The notes: generated from the letters alone by a model not told the origin. 64,000 nucleotides of DNA from Alphaproteobacteria bacterium (GCA_026400815.1 JAPLOI010000003.1:1-64000); one strand, 5' to 3'; shown: positions 7,479-17,365, counted from the first letter of the stretch. Numbers and translations: made by a program.

Positions 7479-8834
7479 TCAGTCTGGCAGGGTCAGCGTG
7501 GCGCGCAGCCCGCCGGCGGGGCGGTTCTGCAGCGTCACGTCGCCGCCATGGGCGCGGGCGATGTTGCGGGTGATCGGCAGGCCCAGCCCCATGCCGCCAG
7601 TCTCCCGGTTGCGGCTCGGCTCCAGGCGCTGGAAGGGCAGGAACACGCGGTCCAGATCCTCGGGCGGGATGCCGGGGCCGTCATCGTCCACGTGCAGCAC
7701 CACCTGGCCGTCCTGCGGTGGCATCAGCATCACTTTTGCCGTGCCGGCGTAGTTCAGCGCGTTGGTGACGAGATTGGTCAGCGCGCGCTTCAGTGCCACC
7801 GGGCGGGTGGTGATGGTGAAGCGGTCTGGCCCCGCATAGCTCACGGCCTCGGGTGGCAGGTCCGGCCTGGCGTCTCCGGCCTCGGTCAGCACCGTGTTCA
7901 CCAGGGCGGCGAGGTCCACCGGCACGGCCGGCTCGCTGGTGGTGGCGTCGCGGCCGAAGGCGAGCGTGGCGCTCACCATCGTCTCCAGCTCATCAAGGTC
8001 GGACAGCATGCGGGTGCGCTGGTCGTCGTCTTCCATGAACTCCGCGCGCAGGCGCAGCCGGGTGATCGGGGTGCGCAGGTCGTGGCCGATGGCGGTGAGC
8101 AGGAAGGTGCGGTCTTCCACGAAGCGGCGGATGCGCGCGGCCATGGTGTTGAAGGCGGCGGCCGCGGTGGCCAGCTCCGCCGGGCCGGTTTCCGGCAAGG
8201 GGGGCGCATTCACGTCGCGGCCCAGCGCCTCCGCGGCATCGGCCAGGGTGGCCACCGGCTCCACCAGCCGCCGCACCGCCCACAGCGTGAGCAGCGCCGC
8301 CACCGCCGACATGATGCCGAAGGTGGCCAGGAAGGCGTTGGAATGCCAGGGCCAGACCGGCCGCAGCGACAGTTCGGCCACCAGCCACTGCCCCTCCGGC
8401 AATTGCAGGCTCACGGCCACGCGGGCCTGGTCTTCCGTGCTGTGCACCAGGATCTGGCGCGGGCGCAGGGATTGCGGCAGCGGGACAATCAGGGTGTGGG
8501 ACTGCATGTGCCGCTGCAGCTCCGGCGAGGCGAGCGGCAGGTTGAACACCGGCGCCGCCTCGCTCAAGGACAGGGCGATGTCGCCGGGCATCCGGGCCTC
8601 GTCGATCAGGTTGCCGCGCTGCTCCGGCCGCGCGAGGACCAGGCTGCGGTAGGTGGTCATCACCCGGCGCGCCATCTCATGCTCCTGCGCCGATTGCAGC
8701 ATCTCGGCACGGTCCAGCGCGTGCAGCATCAGCCCGCCGATCTGGGACAGCAGCAGGCCGCCCAGCAGCACCAGCGCGGTGCGGGCCGCGAGGCTGGCGG
8801 GCCAGATCCGCAGGGCGCGGATCCGGCTCAGCAC
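7479..8834 (-). CDS. Sensor histidine kinase (EnvZ-like)
   Basis: A 451-residue inner-membrane sensor kinase. TM1 spans about residues 15-40, followed by a ~125-residue periplasmic sensor region, TM2 about 166-187, a HAMP linker beginning RRLVEPVATLADA, and a HisKA dimerisation domain with phosphoacceptor His251 in AIGHDLRTPITRLRLR. The HATPase domain carries the N box (LTNLVTNALNYAG), DDDGPGIP, and GGMGLGLPITRNIARAHGG. It would phosphorylate the response regulator encoded 13 bases upstream on the same strand. The signal is not evident. Confidence 0.93.
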   Translation of the reverse strand: MLSRIRALRIWPASLAARTALVLLGGLLLSQIGGLMLHALDRAEMLQSAQEHEMARRVMTTYRSLVLARPEQRGNLIDEARMPGDIALSLSEAAPVFNLPLASPELQRHMQSHTLIVPLPQSLRPRQILVHSTEDQARVAVSLQLPEGQWLVAELSLRPVWPWHSNAFLATFGIMSAVAALLTLWAVRRLVEPVATLADAAEALGRDVNAPPLPETGPAELATAAAAFNTMAARIRRFVEDRTFLLTAIGHDLRTPITRLRLRAEFMEDDDQRTRMLSDLDELETMVSATLAFGRDATTSEPAVPVDLAALVNTVLTEAGDARPDLPPEAVSYAGPDRFTITTRPVALKRALTNLVTNALNYAGTAKVMLMPPQDGQVVLHVDDDGPGIPPEDLDRVFLPFQRLEPSRNRETGGMGLGLPITRNIARAHGGDVTLQNRPAGGLRATLTLPD

Positions 8835-8847
8835 GGCAGCCGGGCGT

Positions 8848-9579
8848 TCAGCCGCGCGTCACTTCGGCGGCCAGCACGTAGCCGCCGCCGCGCACGGTCT
8901 TGATCAGCTGGGCGTGGCGCCCGTCGTCTTCCAGCTTGCGACGCAGGCGGCTGATCGCCACGTCGATCGCGCGGTCGAAAGGCCCGGCCTGGCGGCCGCG
9001 CAGCAGGTCCAGCAGCATGTCCCGCGTGAGCACCTTGTTGGCGCGGTCCAGCAGCGCCACCAGCAGGTCGTACTCGCCGCCGGTGAGCGGAACCTCCGTG
9101 CCTTCGGGGTTCAGCAGCCGACGGCGGGCGGATTCCAGGGTCCAGCCGTTGAAGAACAGCGTTTTGCTGCCGCTTTCGCGCTTCTCGCCGGCCTCGCTGG
9201 CACGGCGCATCACGGCGCGCATGCGGGCCAGCAGCTCGCGCGGGTTGAACGGCTTGGTCAGGTAGTCGTCCGCGCCCAGTTCCAGGCCGATGATGCGATC
9301 GTTCTCCTCGCCCAGCGCGGTGAGCATCAGGATCGGCACGTCGCTCTCGGCGCGCAGCCAGCGGGCGAAATCGAGCCCGCCCTCGCCGGGCAGCATCAGG
9401 TCCAGGATCACCATCTGGAAGGTGGTGCTTGGCCAGATGCGCCGCGCCTCGCGGGCATCGCGCACGGCGGTGACGCGGAAACTCTGCCGTTCCAGATAGC
9501 GGGCGAGCAGGTCGCGGATTTCTCGGTCGTCGTCGACCACGAGGATATGTGGGTTAACCGTGATGGTGGCTGTTTCCAT
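8848..9579 (-). CDS. OmpR/PhoB-type response regulator
   Basis: A 243-residue two-domain regulator. The receiver domain begins HILVVDDDREIRDLLARYLE, with phosphoacceptor Asp60 in VILDLMLPGEGG and the switch Lys in DDYLTKPFNPREL. The C-terminal winged-helix domain ends AIDVAISRLRRKLEDDGRHAQLIKTVRGGGYVL. It is the partner of the adjacent histidine kinase. ATG 9579 gives METATITV; an in-frame ATG at 9597 would add six residues and neither has a good ribosome site. Upstream, TTGCA-GTT-TGCAA (9635-9647) could be an operator in the divergent promoter region. Confidence 0.93.
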   Translation of the reverse strand: METATITVNPHILVVDDDREIRDLLARYLERQSFRVTAVRDAREARRIWPSTTFQMVILDLMLPGEGGLDFARWLRAESDVPILMLTALGEENDRIIGLELGADDYLTKPFNPRELLARMRAVMRRASEAGEKRESGSKTLFFNGWTLESARRRLLNPEGTEVPLTGGEYDLLVALLDRANKVLTRDMLLDLLRGRQAGPFDRAIDVAISRLRRKLEDDGRHAQLIKTVRGGGYVLAAEVTRG

Positions 9580-9696
9580 AAGCGCGAGACTATCCATGTA
9601 ACAGCCGCGTCGGCAAAGTGCCTCCCTGTCTGTGTTGCAGTTTGCAATCTCAAAGGGTTTCTTCCGCTCCATCCGGCGGTCTGCTAGTGCGGCGCG

Positions 9697-10356
9697 GTGA
9701 CATTTCCCCACCCCCCCGCCGCCGCGCGCGCGGCGCTGCAGCTGCTCGTCGCGGCCGATCCGGACCTCGCCGGGATCGAGGCGGCGGCCGGCCCGCTCCC
9801 CTGGCGCCGTCGGGCGGCGGGGTTCGAGGGGTTGCTGCAGGCGATCGTGGGCCAGCAGATCAGCAACCAGGCCGCCGCCGCGATCTGGGGCCGGCTGCGC
9901 GCGGTGCCCGGGGCGCTGCAGCCGCAGGGCCTGCTGGCGCTGGACGAGGCGGATCTGCGCACCGCCGGGCTGTCGCGGCCGAAAGTGGCCCATGCCCGCT
10001 CGCTCGCCGCCGCGTTTGCCGACGGCACGCTGGAGGAGGGCGCGCTGGCGGCCATGGAGGATGAGGCGGCGATCGCGGCCATCGCCTCGGTGCGCGGCAT
10101 GGGGCGCTGGTCGGCGGAGGTGTACCTGCTGTTCGCCTTGGAACGGGGAGACGTGTTCCCCGCCGGCGACCTCGCCCTGGCCGGGGCTGCGGCGGACCTG
10201 AAGGGGCTGGCCGCCCGGCCCGGCCCGGTGCCGCTGCGTGCGCTCGCGGAGGGCTGGCGGCCCTGGCGGGGGCTGGCGGCGCGGCTGCTGTGGCACCATT
10301 GGCGCCACCTGACCGGCCGTCCCGCTTTCGACGATCTGTCCCCGGGGCCGCGCTGA
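9697..10356 (+). CDS. DNA-3-methyladenine glycosylase II family (AlkA-like)
   Basis: A 219-residue HhH-GPD superfamily base-excision enzyme that removes alkylated bases. Seen: FEGLLQAIVGQQISNQAAAAIWGRL (the conserved QQxS helix), the helix-hairpin-helix IASVRGMGRWSAEVYLLFAL, and the catalytic Asp region FPAGDLALAGA. It lacks the N-terminal domain of E. coli AlkA, as in many short bacterial homologues. The start is GTG at 9697, placing the protein just after the divergent regulator promoter. Confidence 0.85.
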   Translation: MTFPHPPAAARAALQLLVAADPDLAGIEAAAGPLPWRRRAAGFEGLLQAIVGQQISNQAAAAIWGRLRAVPGALQPQGLLALDEADLRTAGLSRPKVAHARSLAAAFADGTLEEGALAAMEDEAAIAAIASVRGMGRWSAEVYLLFALERGDVFPAGDLALAGAAADLKGLAARPGPVPLRALAEGWRPWRGLAARLLWHHWRHLTGRPAFDDLSPGPR

Positions 10357-10425
10357 GGCGCTGCTGTCAAGGCGCTGTTCATCTTTTGGCGTTTTATTCT
10401 GGCGCTGAATAGTCAGGCACTCGGC

Positions 10426-11550
10426 ATGTCCGCGCACACCAGCGCAAACATCACGCTCCCCAAGCCGGTTCTGGGTTACCATCCCGGCACCTTCCTGGAA
10501 CGCGGCGCTTCAGTGCCGTTCATCACCCCGCAGCTGAATGGCGCGCGGGCGCGGCCGGGGTCGCGCGGCGGGTTGGAATTCACCGTGCCGAACCCCTCCG
10601 GCGGCAAGGGCATCTACATCGTGCCGTGGGAGGGGCTGTACACCCTGTGCCGGCCCACGGTGCATGATTGCCGGCTGATCTCCCTGCTTTCCACCCAGCG
10701 CGCCGTGACACCCGGCTCGATCCGCGAGGCGGCGCGCGCCATCGCCGCCGAGGGGCTGGCCGGCCGTGCCGCGCGCACGGCGGCGGAAGGGGCGATTGCC
10801 GCGGACGCGCAGGTGCGCATGGTGGTCAATTTCCAACTGCTGCTGGAGCTTGTCGGCCAGGTGGAGGCGGAGGAGGGCAAGCAGCTCGCGCGCGCCTCCC
10901 CCGCCGACCTGGAAGTGCGCGCCCGCCGCGTGGTGGCGCAGATCGCGCCCGCGCTGGGGCGCACCAGCGAGCAGTTGGCGGCCATCCTGGAGGAGATCTC
11001 CGGGCTGTTCGCCCCGATCGGACTGCGCCCCACCAATGTCGCCGGCAGTGTCGGCCGCACGCTGGCCGGGCTGGCCACGCTGCGCGACGAGATGGTGGAG
11101 TGGGCCCGCCAATACCCCGATGAAAGTGGCGGGGATGCCGCGCGGGTGGCCGAATCCGCCGATGTCACCCTGGTTTGCGCGCGCTCCGTGCTGGCCGACG
11201 TGCAATCCCTGCCCGCCAACATAGAGTCGCTGCTGGCCGCCTGGATCGCTGACCCTGCCACGGTAGCCGCGCGCATCGCCCGGCCGGAATGGCTGCTGGA
11301 CGGGTGGGAGCGGATCATCATGTTGTGGCAGACCGCCGAGCGGCTGGGCCGCGCCGTGACCCTGGTCGAGATGGCCAGCCTGATCCCCGTGCTGCCCAAG
11401 GAGGCGGCCGATTGGGCCAGCATCCGGGTGCCCTCCGCCAACGACGCCCCGCGCCGGCGGCTGGTGGCCATGATGGAGGATTGGCGCACCGGCATCTCGT
11501 TGCACGACCTGATCGCGCGCAACGAACACCTGCGCGCCGTCTCCCCTTGA
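10426..11550 (+). CDS. Uncharacterised protein (374 aa), first of a pair
   Basis: Not recognised. Soluble, no signal peptide or TM. The N-terminus (about residues 1-70) is a proline/glycine-rich, probably beta-structured segment with PSGGKGIYIVPWEGLYTLCRPTVHD. The remaining ~300 residues look mostly alpha-helical, rich in Ala/Glu/Arg (for example MVVNFQLLLELVGQVEAEEGKQLAR). It is followed after 23 bases by a second helical protein in the same direction and the two probably form one transcript. The ORF is long, with an ATG start and codon bias typical of the window, so coding is secure while function is unknown. Confidence 0.75.
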   Translation: MSAHTSANITLPKPVLGYHPGTFLERGASVPFITPQLNGARARPGSRGGLEFTVPNPSGGKGIYIVPWEGLYTLCRPTVHDCRLISLLSTQRAVTPGSIREAARAIAAEGLAGRAARTAAEGAIAADAQVRMVVNFQLLLELVGQVEAEEGKQLARASPADLEVRARRVVAQIAPALGRTSEQLAAILEEISGLFAPIGLRPTNVAGSVGRTLAGLATLRDEMVEWARQYPDESGGDAARVAESADVTLVCARSVLADVQSLPANIESLLAAWIADPATVAARIARPEWLLDGWERIIMLWQTAERLGRAVTLVEMASLIPVLPKEAADWASIRVPSANDAPRRRLVAMMEDWRTGISLHDLIARNEHLRAVSP

Positions 11551-11573
11551 GGACCGAGAGCGGAGAATCCCAG

Positions 11574-12812
11574 ATGTCCCAGCCGACCGGACCCTCCCGC
11601 CTCGCCGAGATCAGGGCACTCAACCGCCATCTTGTTTCCGCCCAGGATGCCAAGATCCTCAAGGTGGTGGCGATGGTGGATGCGCTGCCGCACCGCGGCG
11701 AGGCCGACAGCCTGATCGAGCCGCTGCGCGCACGCCTGGCGCAGCTGCGGCCCGGCCGGCCGCTGGCGGTGGGGCGGCTGCTGTTCATGCCGCTGGATCC
11801 CGTGCTGGTGGCGGCGCCGCAATGGCAGCGCGGGGCGCTGACCGTGCCGCGCACCGTGGTGCCCTGCCTGATCCGCCAGGTGACGGCGATGGACCCTGCC
11901 CTGATGGCCGACATCGGCGCCCAGGTGGCCGGCGGGCGCACCGACGACCTTCCGTTGATCCTGCGTGCCGGGCCGCGGCTCTGGGCGCGCGCCGCCGAAC
12001 TGCTCACCGATTCCCGCCCGCCGGCCGATTGGGTCGATGCCACCGGCCTGCAGCTGGCCGATCATGCCGCGCTGCGGCGCATGGTGGTCTCCGTGCTGCG
12101 CCAGGCCCCGGCCATCGCCCGCCAGGTGCCGCGCAACCCGCCCAATCGGGTTGCCATCGGTGAACTGCTCACCGAGGCCGCTGCGGAGCCGGAGACGCTG
12201 GGCGTGCTGATCAGCGTGATGATGCAGTGGATCCCCAGCGCCGCCGCGATGATCCTGTCCATCACCTCCGCCCACGCCTCCCCCACCGGCCTGCCCGGCC
12301 GAACCGCCACCGAGCGCGCCGTGGAGCACGTGCTGGACACCATCGAGGCCGACCCCGTGGTGGCGCCCGATGGTGCCCCGGGGCTGGACAAGCTGCGCCG
12401 CACCGTGGCGATGCTGGATGAGCTGTCCGAAGGCTCCGCCGACCGCCCGGCCCGCAGCGCGCGCATCACCGCCACCCGCGCGCGCATCGACACCACCTGC
12501 CGCAGCCACTTCGAAACCTCCCTGCAGGCGCGCGTGCTCGCTCCGCTGGCAGCCCCGCTGCCGCAGCAGGCCGAGGCGAGCGAGGCGCTGGAGGATGCCG
12601 CGCGCGACCTGCGCCGCTTCGAGCAGGTGGCACGGCGCATCAACAATTCCGACGCCTACGACCGCATGCTGCGCAGCACCGGCCCGCTGCTCTCCCCACG
12701 CCCTGGCGACGACGCCCAGTCGCGCGTGGACCGGCTGCGCCTGGCGGAGATCCTGTTGGGGCCCGAGCAGGCGCTGCAGATGCTGGTGGAGGCGGAGAAG
12801 GAAGTCGCCTAG
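11574..12812 (+). CDS. Uncharacterised helical protein (412 aa), second of a pair
   Basis: Not recognised. Almost entirely alpha-helical by composition, without signal peptide, membrane segment or cysteine motif. A GGAG-type site (CGGAGAATCCCAG) precedes the ATG at 11574. The C-terminal part (EASEALEDAARDLRRFEQVARRINN) suggests a helical bundle or coiled coil. The stop TAG shares the tetranucleotide CTAG (12809-12812) with the stop of the convergent gene. Paired with the preceding 374-residue gene, the proteins may interact, but there is no evidence for a pathway. Confidence 0.75.
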   Translation: MSQPTGPSRLAEIRALNRHLVSAQDAKILKVVAMVDALPHRGEADSLIEPLRARLAQLRPGRPLAVGRLLFMPLDPVLVAAPQWQRGALTVPRTVVPCLIRQVTAMDPALMADIGAQVAGGRTDDLPLILRAGPRLWARAAELLTDSRPPADWVDATGLQLADHAALRRMVVSVLRQAPAIARQVPRNPPNRVAIGELLTEAAAEPETLGVLISVMMQWIPSAAAMILSITSAHASPTGLPGRTATERAVEHVLDTIEADPVVAPDGAPGLDKLRRTVAMLDELSEGSADRPARSARITATRARIDTTCRSHFETSLQARVLAPLAAPLPQQAEASEALEDAARDLRRFEQVARRINNSDAYDRMLRSTGPLLSPRPGDDAQSRVDRLRLAEILLGPEQALQMLVEAEKEVA

Positions 12813-13102
12813 CGCCTGCCGAGCAGATCCCGCACCAGGGCGCGCCATTCCTCGTCCAGCGTGGTCTTCGGCATCGCCCGGCCGGCGCGGGCATACCAGT
12901 AGCCGGCATTGCCGAGGTCGCCCTCCTTGCGATGCAGGTAGGCGTGCACCGCGGCCCCGATCCGGTCGTCCTGGTCCTGGGCGCAGCCATGGGCGCGGGC
13001 CCAATCGCCCTTGCCGTCCCACCACAGCCCCTGCACCGCCAGGGACAGCCCCGGCGGCGGCGCGGCGGCAGTGAGCGAGGCCTGGAATTCCTCCAGCGTC
13101 AT
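12809..13102 (-). CDS. Conserved 97-residue protein, function unknown
   Basis: A small soluble protein starting MTLEEFQASL and containing LWWDGKGDWARAHGCAQDQDD and VHAYLHRKEGDLGNAGYWYARAGR. The sequence resembles a family of short conserved proteins found across Proteobacteria, with a TPR-like YLHRKEGDLGNAxYWYxRAG segment; no function is established to my knowledge. Its ATG overlaps the upstream racemase stop by one base (TGATG), so translation is probably coupled. Its stop shares a CTAG with the convergent gene. Confidence 0.8.
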   Translation of the reverse strand: MTLEEFQASLTAAAPPPGLSLAVQGLWWDGKGDWARAHGCAQDQDDRIGAAVHAYLHRKEGDLGNAGYWYARAGRAMPKTTLDEEWRALVRDLLGRR

Positions 13103-13755
13103 CACGCGGCGCCCAGCAGGCGCTTCAGCTTGCGCACGGCGCTGTCCGGCGTGGTCAGTAACGGCTTGCCGGTGGCCCGTGCCACCGCCTCCGCCGCGCG
13201 GGCCAGGCTGAACTGGGAGAGCGCGATGGCGTCGCAGCCCTTCAGCGCGGCAGCGGCCAGGGCGGCCAGCCGGTCGTGCTCCGCCCCGTCGCCGCGATCC
13301 AGTGCCGCCAGCGATCCCTCGGCCAGGCACGGCACCAGCGTCATCCCCGGTGCGGCGGCGGCAAATTCCGGCGGCATGGAGGCCAGGGTGGGCGCGAAGC
13401 TGGCCATCAGCCCGATGCGGCCGGTGGGGCCGGCCAGGGCCAGCGCCTCCTCGATCATCGCCTCGTTCGGCTTCAGCACGGGCATCGGCGCGAGCGCTTC
13501 GGCACAGGCCTCGATGCTGGGGCCGAAGGCGGAGCAGGTGAACAGGATGGCATCGGCCCCGGTGCCGGCGGCATAGCGCGCCAACGTCAGGAACCGCTCG
13601 GTCATCGCAGGCGTCAGCGCGCCGTCGCGGGCGAGGTCGGCCGAGAGGCTGTCATCCAGCAGGTTGGTGCGCCGCACCTCGGGCCACAGCCGCGCGAAGG
13701 CGGCTTCGATCGGCGGGGGCGAATGGGCGAGGGCGTGGATGAGGGCGATGCGCAT
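13102..13755 (-). CDS. Aspartate/glutamate racemase family protein
   Basis: A 217-residue protein of the Asp/Glu/hydantoin racemase superfamily. The N-terminus MRIALIHALAHSPPPIEAAF is the first strand and loop. ADAILFTCSAFGPSIEA carries the first catalytic-type Cys in a TCSAFG context. In the second half, KGCDAIALSQFSLAR lacks a Cys at the usual second position (Ser-Gln instead), as in arylmalonate-decarboxylase-like or single-Cys members. The exact reaction is uncertain. ATG 13755 was chosen because the fold begins there. Confidence 0.75.
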   Translation of the reverse strand: MRIALIHALAHSPPPIEAAFARLWPEVRRTNLLDDSLSADLARDGALTPAMTERFLTLARYAAGTGADAILFTCSAFGPSIEACAEALAPMPVLKPNEAMIEEALALAGPTGRIGLMASFAPTLASMPPEFAAAAPGMTLVPCLAEGSLAALDRGDGAEHDRLAALAAAALKGCDAIALSQFSLARAAEAVARATGKPLLTTPDSAVRKLKRLLGAA

Positions 13756-13844
13756 GGCCGGACGATACTCGCGGGCCCGCGCCGTGCAAGGTTGAACCAC
13801 GGCCCCGCGCATGGCACAGGGGGCCTCTCCATCGGGATGTGGTG

Positions 13845-14423
13845 ATGCTCAGGCGCCTCTATGATCGCGTGCTGGCCCTGGCCGGCAGCCGGCGTGCCCC
13901 GGCGTGGCTGGCGGTGATCAGTTTCGCCGAAAGCAGTTTCTTTCCCATTCCACCGGATGCGTTGCTGATCCCGATGTGCCTGGCCCGGCCGCAGCACGCC
14001 TGGCGCTTCGCCCTGATCTGCACCGTCAGCTCCGTGCTGGGCGGCGCGCTGGGCTACTACATCGGCTATGCGCTGTTCGAGGTGCTGGCCCAGCCGATCA
14101 TCCAGCTTTACCACTACGAGGCGGCGTTCGAGCGCTTCAAGGCCACCTATGCCGAATGGGGGCTGTGGGTGATCCTGGTGAAGGGCGCCACGCCGATCCC
14201 GTACAAGATCGTCACCATCGCCTCCGGCGCGGCCAGCTTCAACTTCGGCGTGTTCATGCTGGCCAGCATCGCCACGCGCGGCCTGCGCTTCTTCCTGGTG
14301 GCCGGGCTGCTGCGCCTGTACGGCGAGCCGGTGCGCATCTTCATCGAGCGGCGGCTGACGCTGGTGACCACCCTGGCGGTGCTGGGCATCCTTGCCGGCT
14401 TCGCGCTGCTGAAGCTGCTATGA
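13845..14423 (+). CDS. YqaA/DedA-like (VTT-domain) membrane protein
   Basis: A 192-residue inner-membrane protein with the SNARE-associated/VTT fold. FAESSFFPIPPDALLIPM is the hallmark re-entrant segment, GGALGYYIGYALFEV and VKGATPIPYKIVTIASGAASF follow, and there are about four further hydrophobic stretches. Relatives (YqaA, DedA) are linked to lipid flipping and envelope homeostasis. ATG 13845 lies nine bases after CGGGA; two in-frame GTG codons at 13839 and 13842 are alternatives. Confidence 0.88.
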   Translation: MLRRLYDRVLALAGSRRAPAWLAVISFAESSFFPIPPDALLIPMCLARPQHAWRFALICTVSSVLGGALGYYIGYALFEVLAQPIIQLYHYEAAFERFKATYAEWGLWVILVKGATPIPYKIVTIASGAASFNFGVFMLASIATRGLRFFLVAGLLRLYGEPVRIFIERRLTLVTTLAVLGILAGFALLKLL

Positions 14424-14434
14424 TGTGTGCCCAT

Positions 14435-14458
14435 CCCGGCCCCGCGTACCGGGCCGGG
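14435..14458. terminator. GC hairpin between yqaA-like gene and mreB
   Basis: CCCGGCCC (14435-14442) pairs with GGGCCGGG (14451-14458) around an eight-base loop, 11 bases after the yqaA-like stop. No T-tract follows. Another G/C-rich hairpin lies near 14478-14500. Together they may separate this gene from the mre operon. Confidence 0.45.
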
Positions 14459-14500
14459 GCCGCCATGGAAGGCCTTGCCCCCGGGCACCGGGGGGGCTAA

Positions 14501-15595
<1,095 letters not shown>

Positions 15596-15621
15596 CGAAA
15601 AAGAAAGATTCCTCTTTTTCG
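15596..15621 (+). terminator. Hairpin immediately after mreB
   Basis: CGAAAAAG (15596-15603) pairs with CTTTTTCG (15614-15621) around a ten-base loop, beginning one base after the mreB TGA. The stem is A/T-rich and resembles the T-rich hairpins found at 35903-36145 and 46905-47029, suggesting a shared terminator family. Confidence 0.5.
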
Positions 15622-15941
15622 GAAGAAAGCACGGAAAAACAGAAGCTTCGGTCGCGCTGCCCGCGCGGTTGGCGGATCGGTGCAGTCCTGCACCGCACAG
15701 GGTGAGCAGAAGAAAGTTTTTTGGTGGGCTGCCATGGCCTGCCGTTGGTTGTTTTCTTTCAAGCGCTTGTCGACTTATCCACAGGTTTCCGGTTTCGCTG
15801 CCGCCGCCAGCGTCCGACAACAGTTGTGCCAATAGGCCGAATCGGGCTCGAATACGAAGTTGGTTTGCCTAAGTGTTGAAATGTGTCGTGTTGTCTGGTG
15901 TCCGCAAGCGGTGATGCGGACCCAGACAGCACGGAGTTGAG
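15622..15941. other. mreB-mreC intergenic region with one perfect DnaA-box word
   Basis: There is no gene in this gap. It holds a degraded relative of the T-rich repeat (AGAAAGTTTTTTGGT near 15710-15724), a perfect 10-bp palindrome CAAGCGCTTG (15760-15769), and TTATCCACA (15775-15783), identical to the consensus DnaA box. The AT-richer part 15830-15935 probably contains the mreC promoter, but no convincing -35/-10 pair stands out. Confidence 0.45.
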
Positions 15942-16805
15942 GTGATCCAGATATCAATGCCGCTGCGACAGGCCCTTTCCAAGCTGACGCTGCCCATCTT
16001 CATGGTGGCGTCCTTCGGCCTGATGCTGCTCGGCAAGGCCGACGCATTGCTGGCCGAACGGGCGCGCATGGCCGTGGCCGATGCCCTGTCCCCGCTCTAT
16101 GCCGCCCTGGCCGAACCGCTCTCCGTGGTGCACCGCGGCATCGAGGGTGCGCAGCACCTCGCCACGCTGCACGAGGAGAATGCCCGCCTGCGCGAGGAGA
16201 ACGACCGCCTGCGCCGCTGGCAGGCCGTGGCCCTGGCGCTGGATGCGGAGAACGCCACGCTGAAGGCGCAGCTGCGCTGGATCCCCGATCCCGCGCCCAG
16301 CTTCCTCACCGCCCGCGTGGTGGCCGATGCCGGCGGCGTCTATGCCCGCGCCGTGCTGCTCTCCCTCGGCCCCAACCACAGCGTCGCCCGCGGCCAGATC
16401 GCGCTGGACGACCGTGGCCTGGTGGGCCGCGTCACCGAACTCGGCACCCGCAGCGCCCGCGTGCTGCTGCTCACCGACATGAACAGCCGCGTGCCCGTCA
16501 CGCTCGAAGGCAGCCGCGGCCGTGCCATCCTGGCCGGCACCAACGGCCCGCGCCCGCGCCTGATGTACTGGGCCGAAGGCACCCAGCCCGCCGAGGGCGA
16601 GCGCGTGGTCACCAGCGCGGAAGCCAACGCCTTCCCCCCCGGCCTGCCCGTGGGCGTGGTGCGCTACAGCACCAGCAACGTGCCGGAAGTGGTGCCCTTC
16701 GCCCAGTTGGATCGGCTGGAGGTGGTGCGCCTGTTCGATTACGGCCTGAAGGGTGTCATCCCGCCCGAGGCCAGCGTGGCCCGGCAGTCCGAGCGGCGGC
16801 GCTGA
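15942..16805 (+). CDS. mreC: Rod shape-determining protein MreC
   Basis: A 287-residue bitopic inner-membrane protein that scaffolds the elongasome in the periplasm. Seen: a TM helix in the N-terminal 30 residues (LTLPIFMVASFGLMLLG), a long coiled coil (LHEENARLREENDRLRRWQAVALALDAENATLKAQLRW), then two beta-barrel domains with ARVVADAGGVYARAVLLSLG and GLVGRVTELGTRSARVLLLTDMNSRVPV. GTG 15942 is preceded by ACGGAG; ATG 15957 in the same frame is an alternative. mreD follows after 11 bases. Confidence 0.95.
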   Translation: MIQISMPLRQALSKLTLPIFMVASFGLMLLGKADALLAERARMAVADALSPLYAALAEPLSVVHRGIEGAQHLATLHEENARLREENDRLRRWQAVALALDAENATLKAQLRWIPDPAPSFLTARVVADAGGVYARAVLLSLGPNHSVARGQIALDDRGLVGRVTELGTRSARVLLLTDMNSRVPVTLEGSRGRAILAGTNGPRPRLMYWAEGTQPAEGERVVTSAEANAFPPGLPVGVVRYSTSNVPEVVPFAQLDRLEVVRLFDYGLKGVIPPEASVARQSERRR

Positions 16806-16816
16806 GGATACGGCCG

Positions 16817-17365
16817 ATGGATGACCGCACCCCCGGCATCCGCCCACGGCAGACTGTCGGCCGCAGGCTGGATGCCATGGCGCGCTGGGTCTTCCCCCTC
16901 GCGATGACAGTGGCGCTGGTGCTGATCACCTCCGCCCCCTTCCGCCTGCCCGGCCAGGCAGAGCTGCAGAATGCCGCCGCACTCGCCTGCGTGTGGTTCT
17001 GGTCGGTGTTCCGCCCGCTTTCCATGCCGCCACCGGCCGTGTTTCTTGTCGGGCTGCTGGCCGACCTGCTGGATTTCGCCCCGCCCGGCGTGGGCGTGGT
17101 CACGCTGCTGGTGGCCCATGCCGTGGCGCTGCGCTGGCGCCGTTCGCTCACCCGCCAGGGCTTCCTGATGATCTGGCTGGCCTTCGTCACGATGGCCATC
17201 GCGCTCGCCGCCGTGCAATGGCTGCTTACCTCGATGCTCACGCTGCGCCTGGTGCCGCTGGGGCCGGCGCTGTTCCAGGCCATGCTGGCCGCCGGGCTCT
17301 ACCCGCTGCTCGCCGTGCTGCTCGCCCGCGCCCACCGCACCATCGCCGAGCCGGCCAATGCCTGA
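16817..17365 (+). CDS. mreD: Rod shape-determining protein MreD
   Basis: A 182-residue polytopic inner-membrane component of the elongasome with five to six hydrophobic segments, including WVFPLAMTVALVLITSAP, PPAVFLVGLLADLLDFAPPGVGVVTLLVAHAV, and GFLMIWLAFVTMAIALAAVQWLL. The LLADLLDFAPPGVG motif is characteristic of MreD. Position between mreC and mrdA supports the assignment, since MreD sequences diverge strongly. Confidence 0.9.
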   Translation: MDDRTPGIRPRQTVGRRLDAMARWVFPLAMTVALVLITSAPFRLPGQAELQNAAALACVWFWSVFRPLSMPPPAVFLVGLLADLLDFAPPGVGVVTLLVAHAVALRWRRSLTRQGFLMIWLAFVTMAIALAAVQWLLTSMLTLRLVPLGPALFQAMLAAGLYPLLAVLLARAHRTIAEPANA

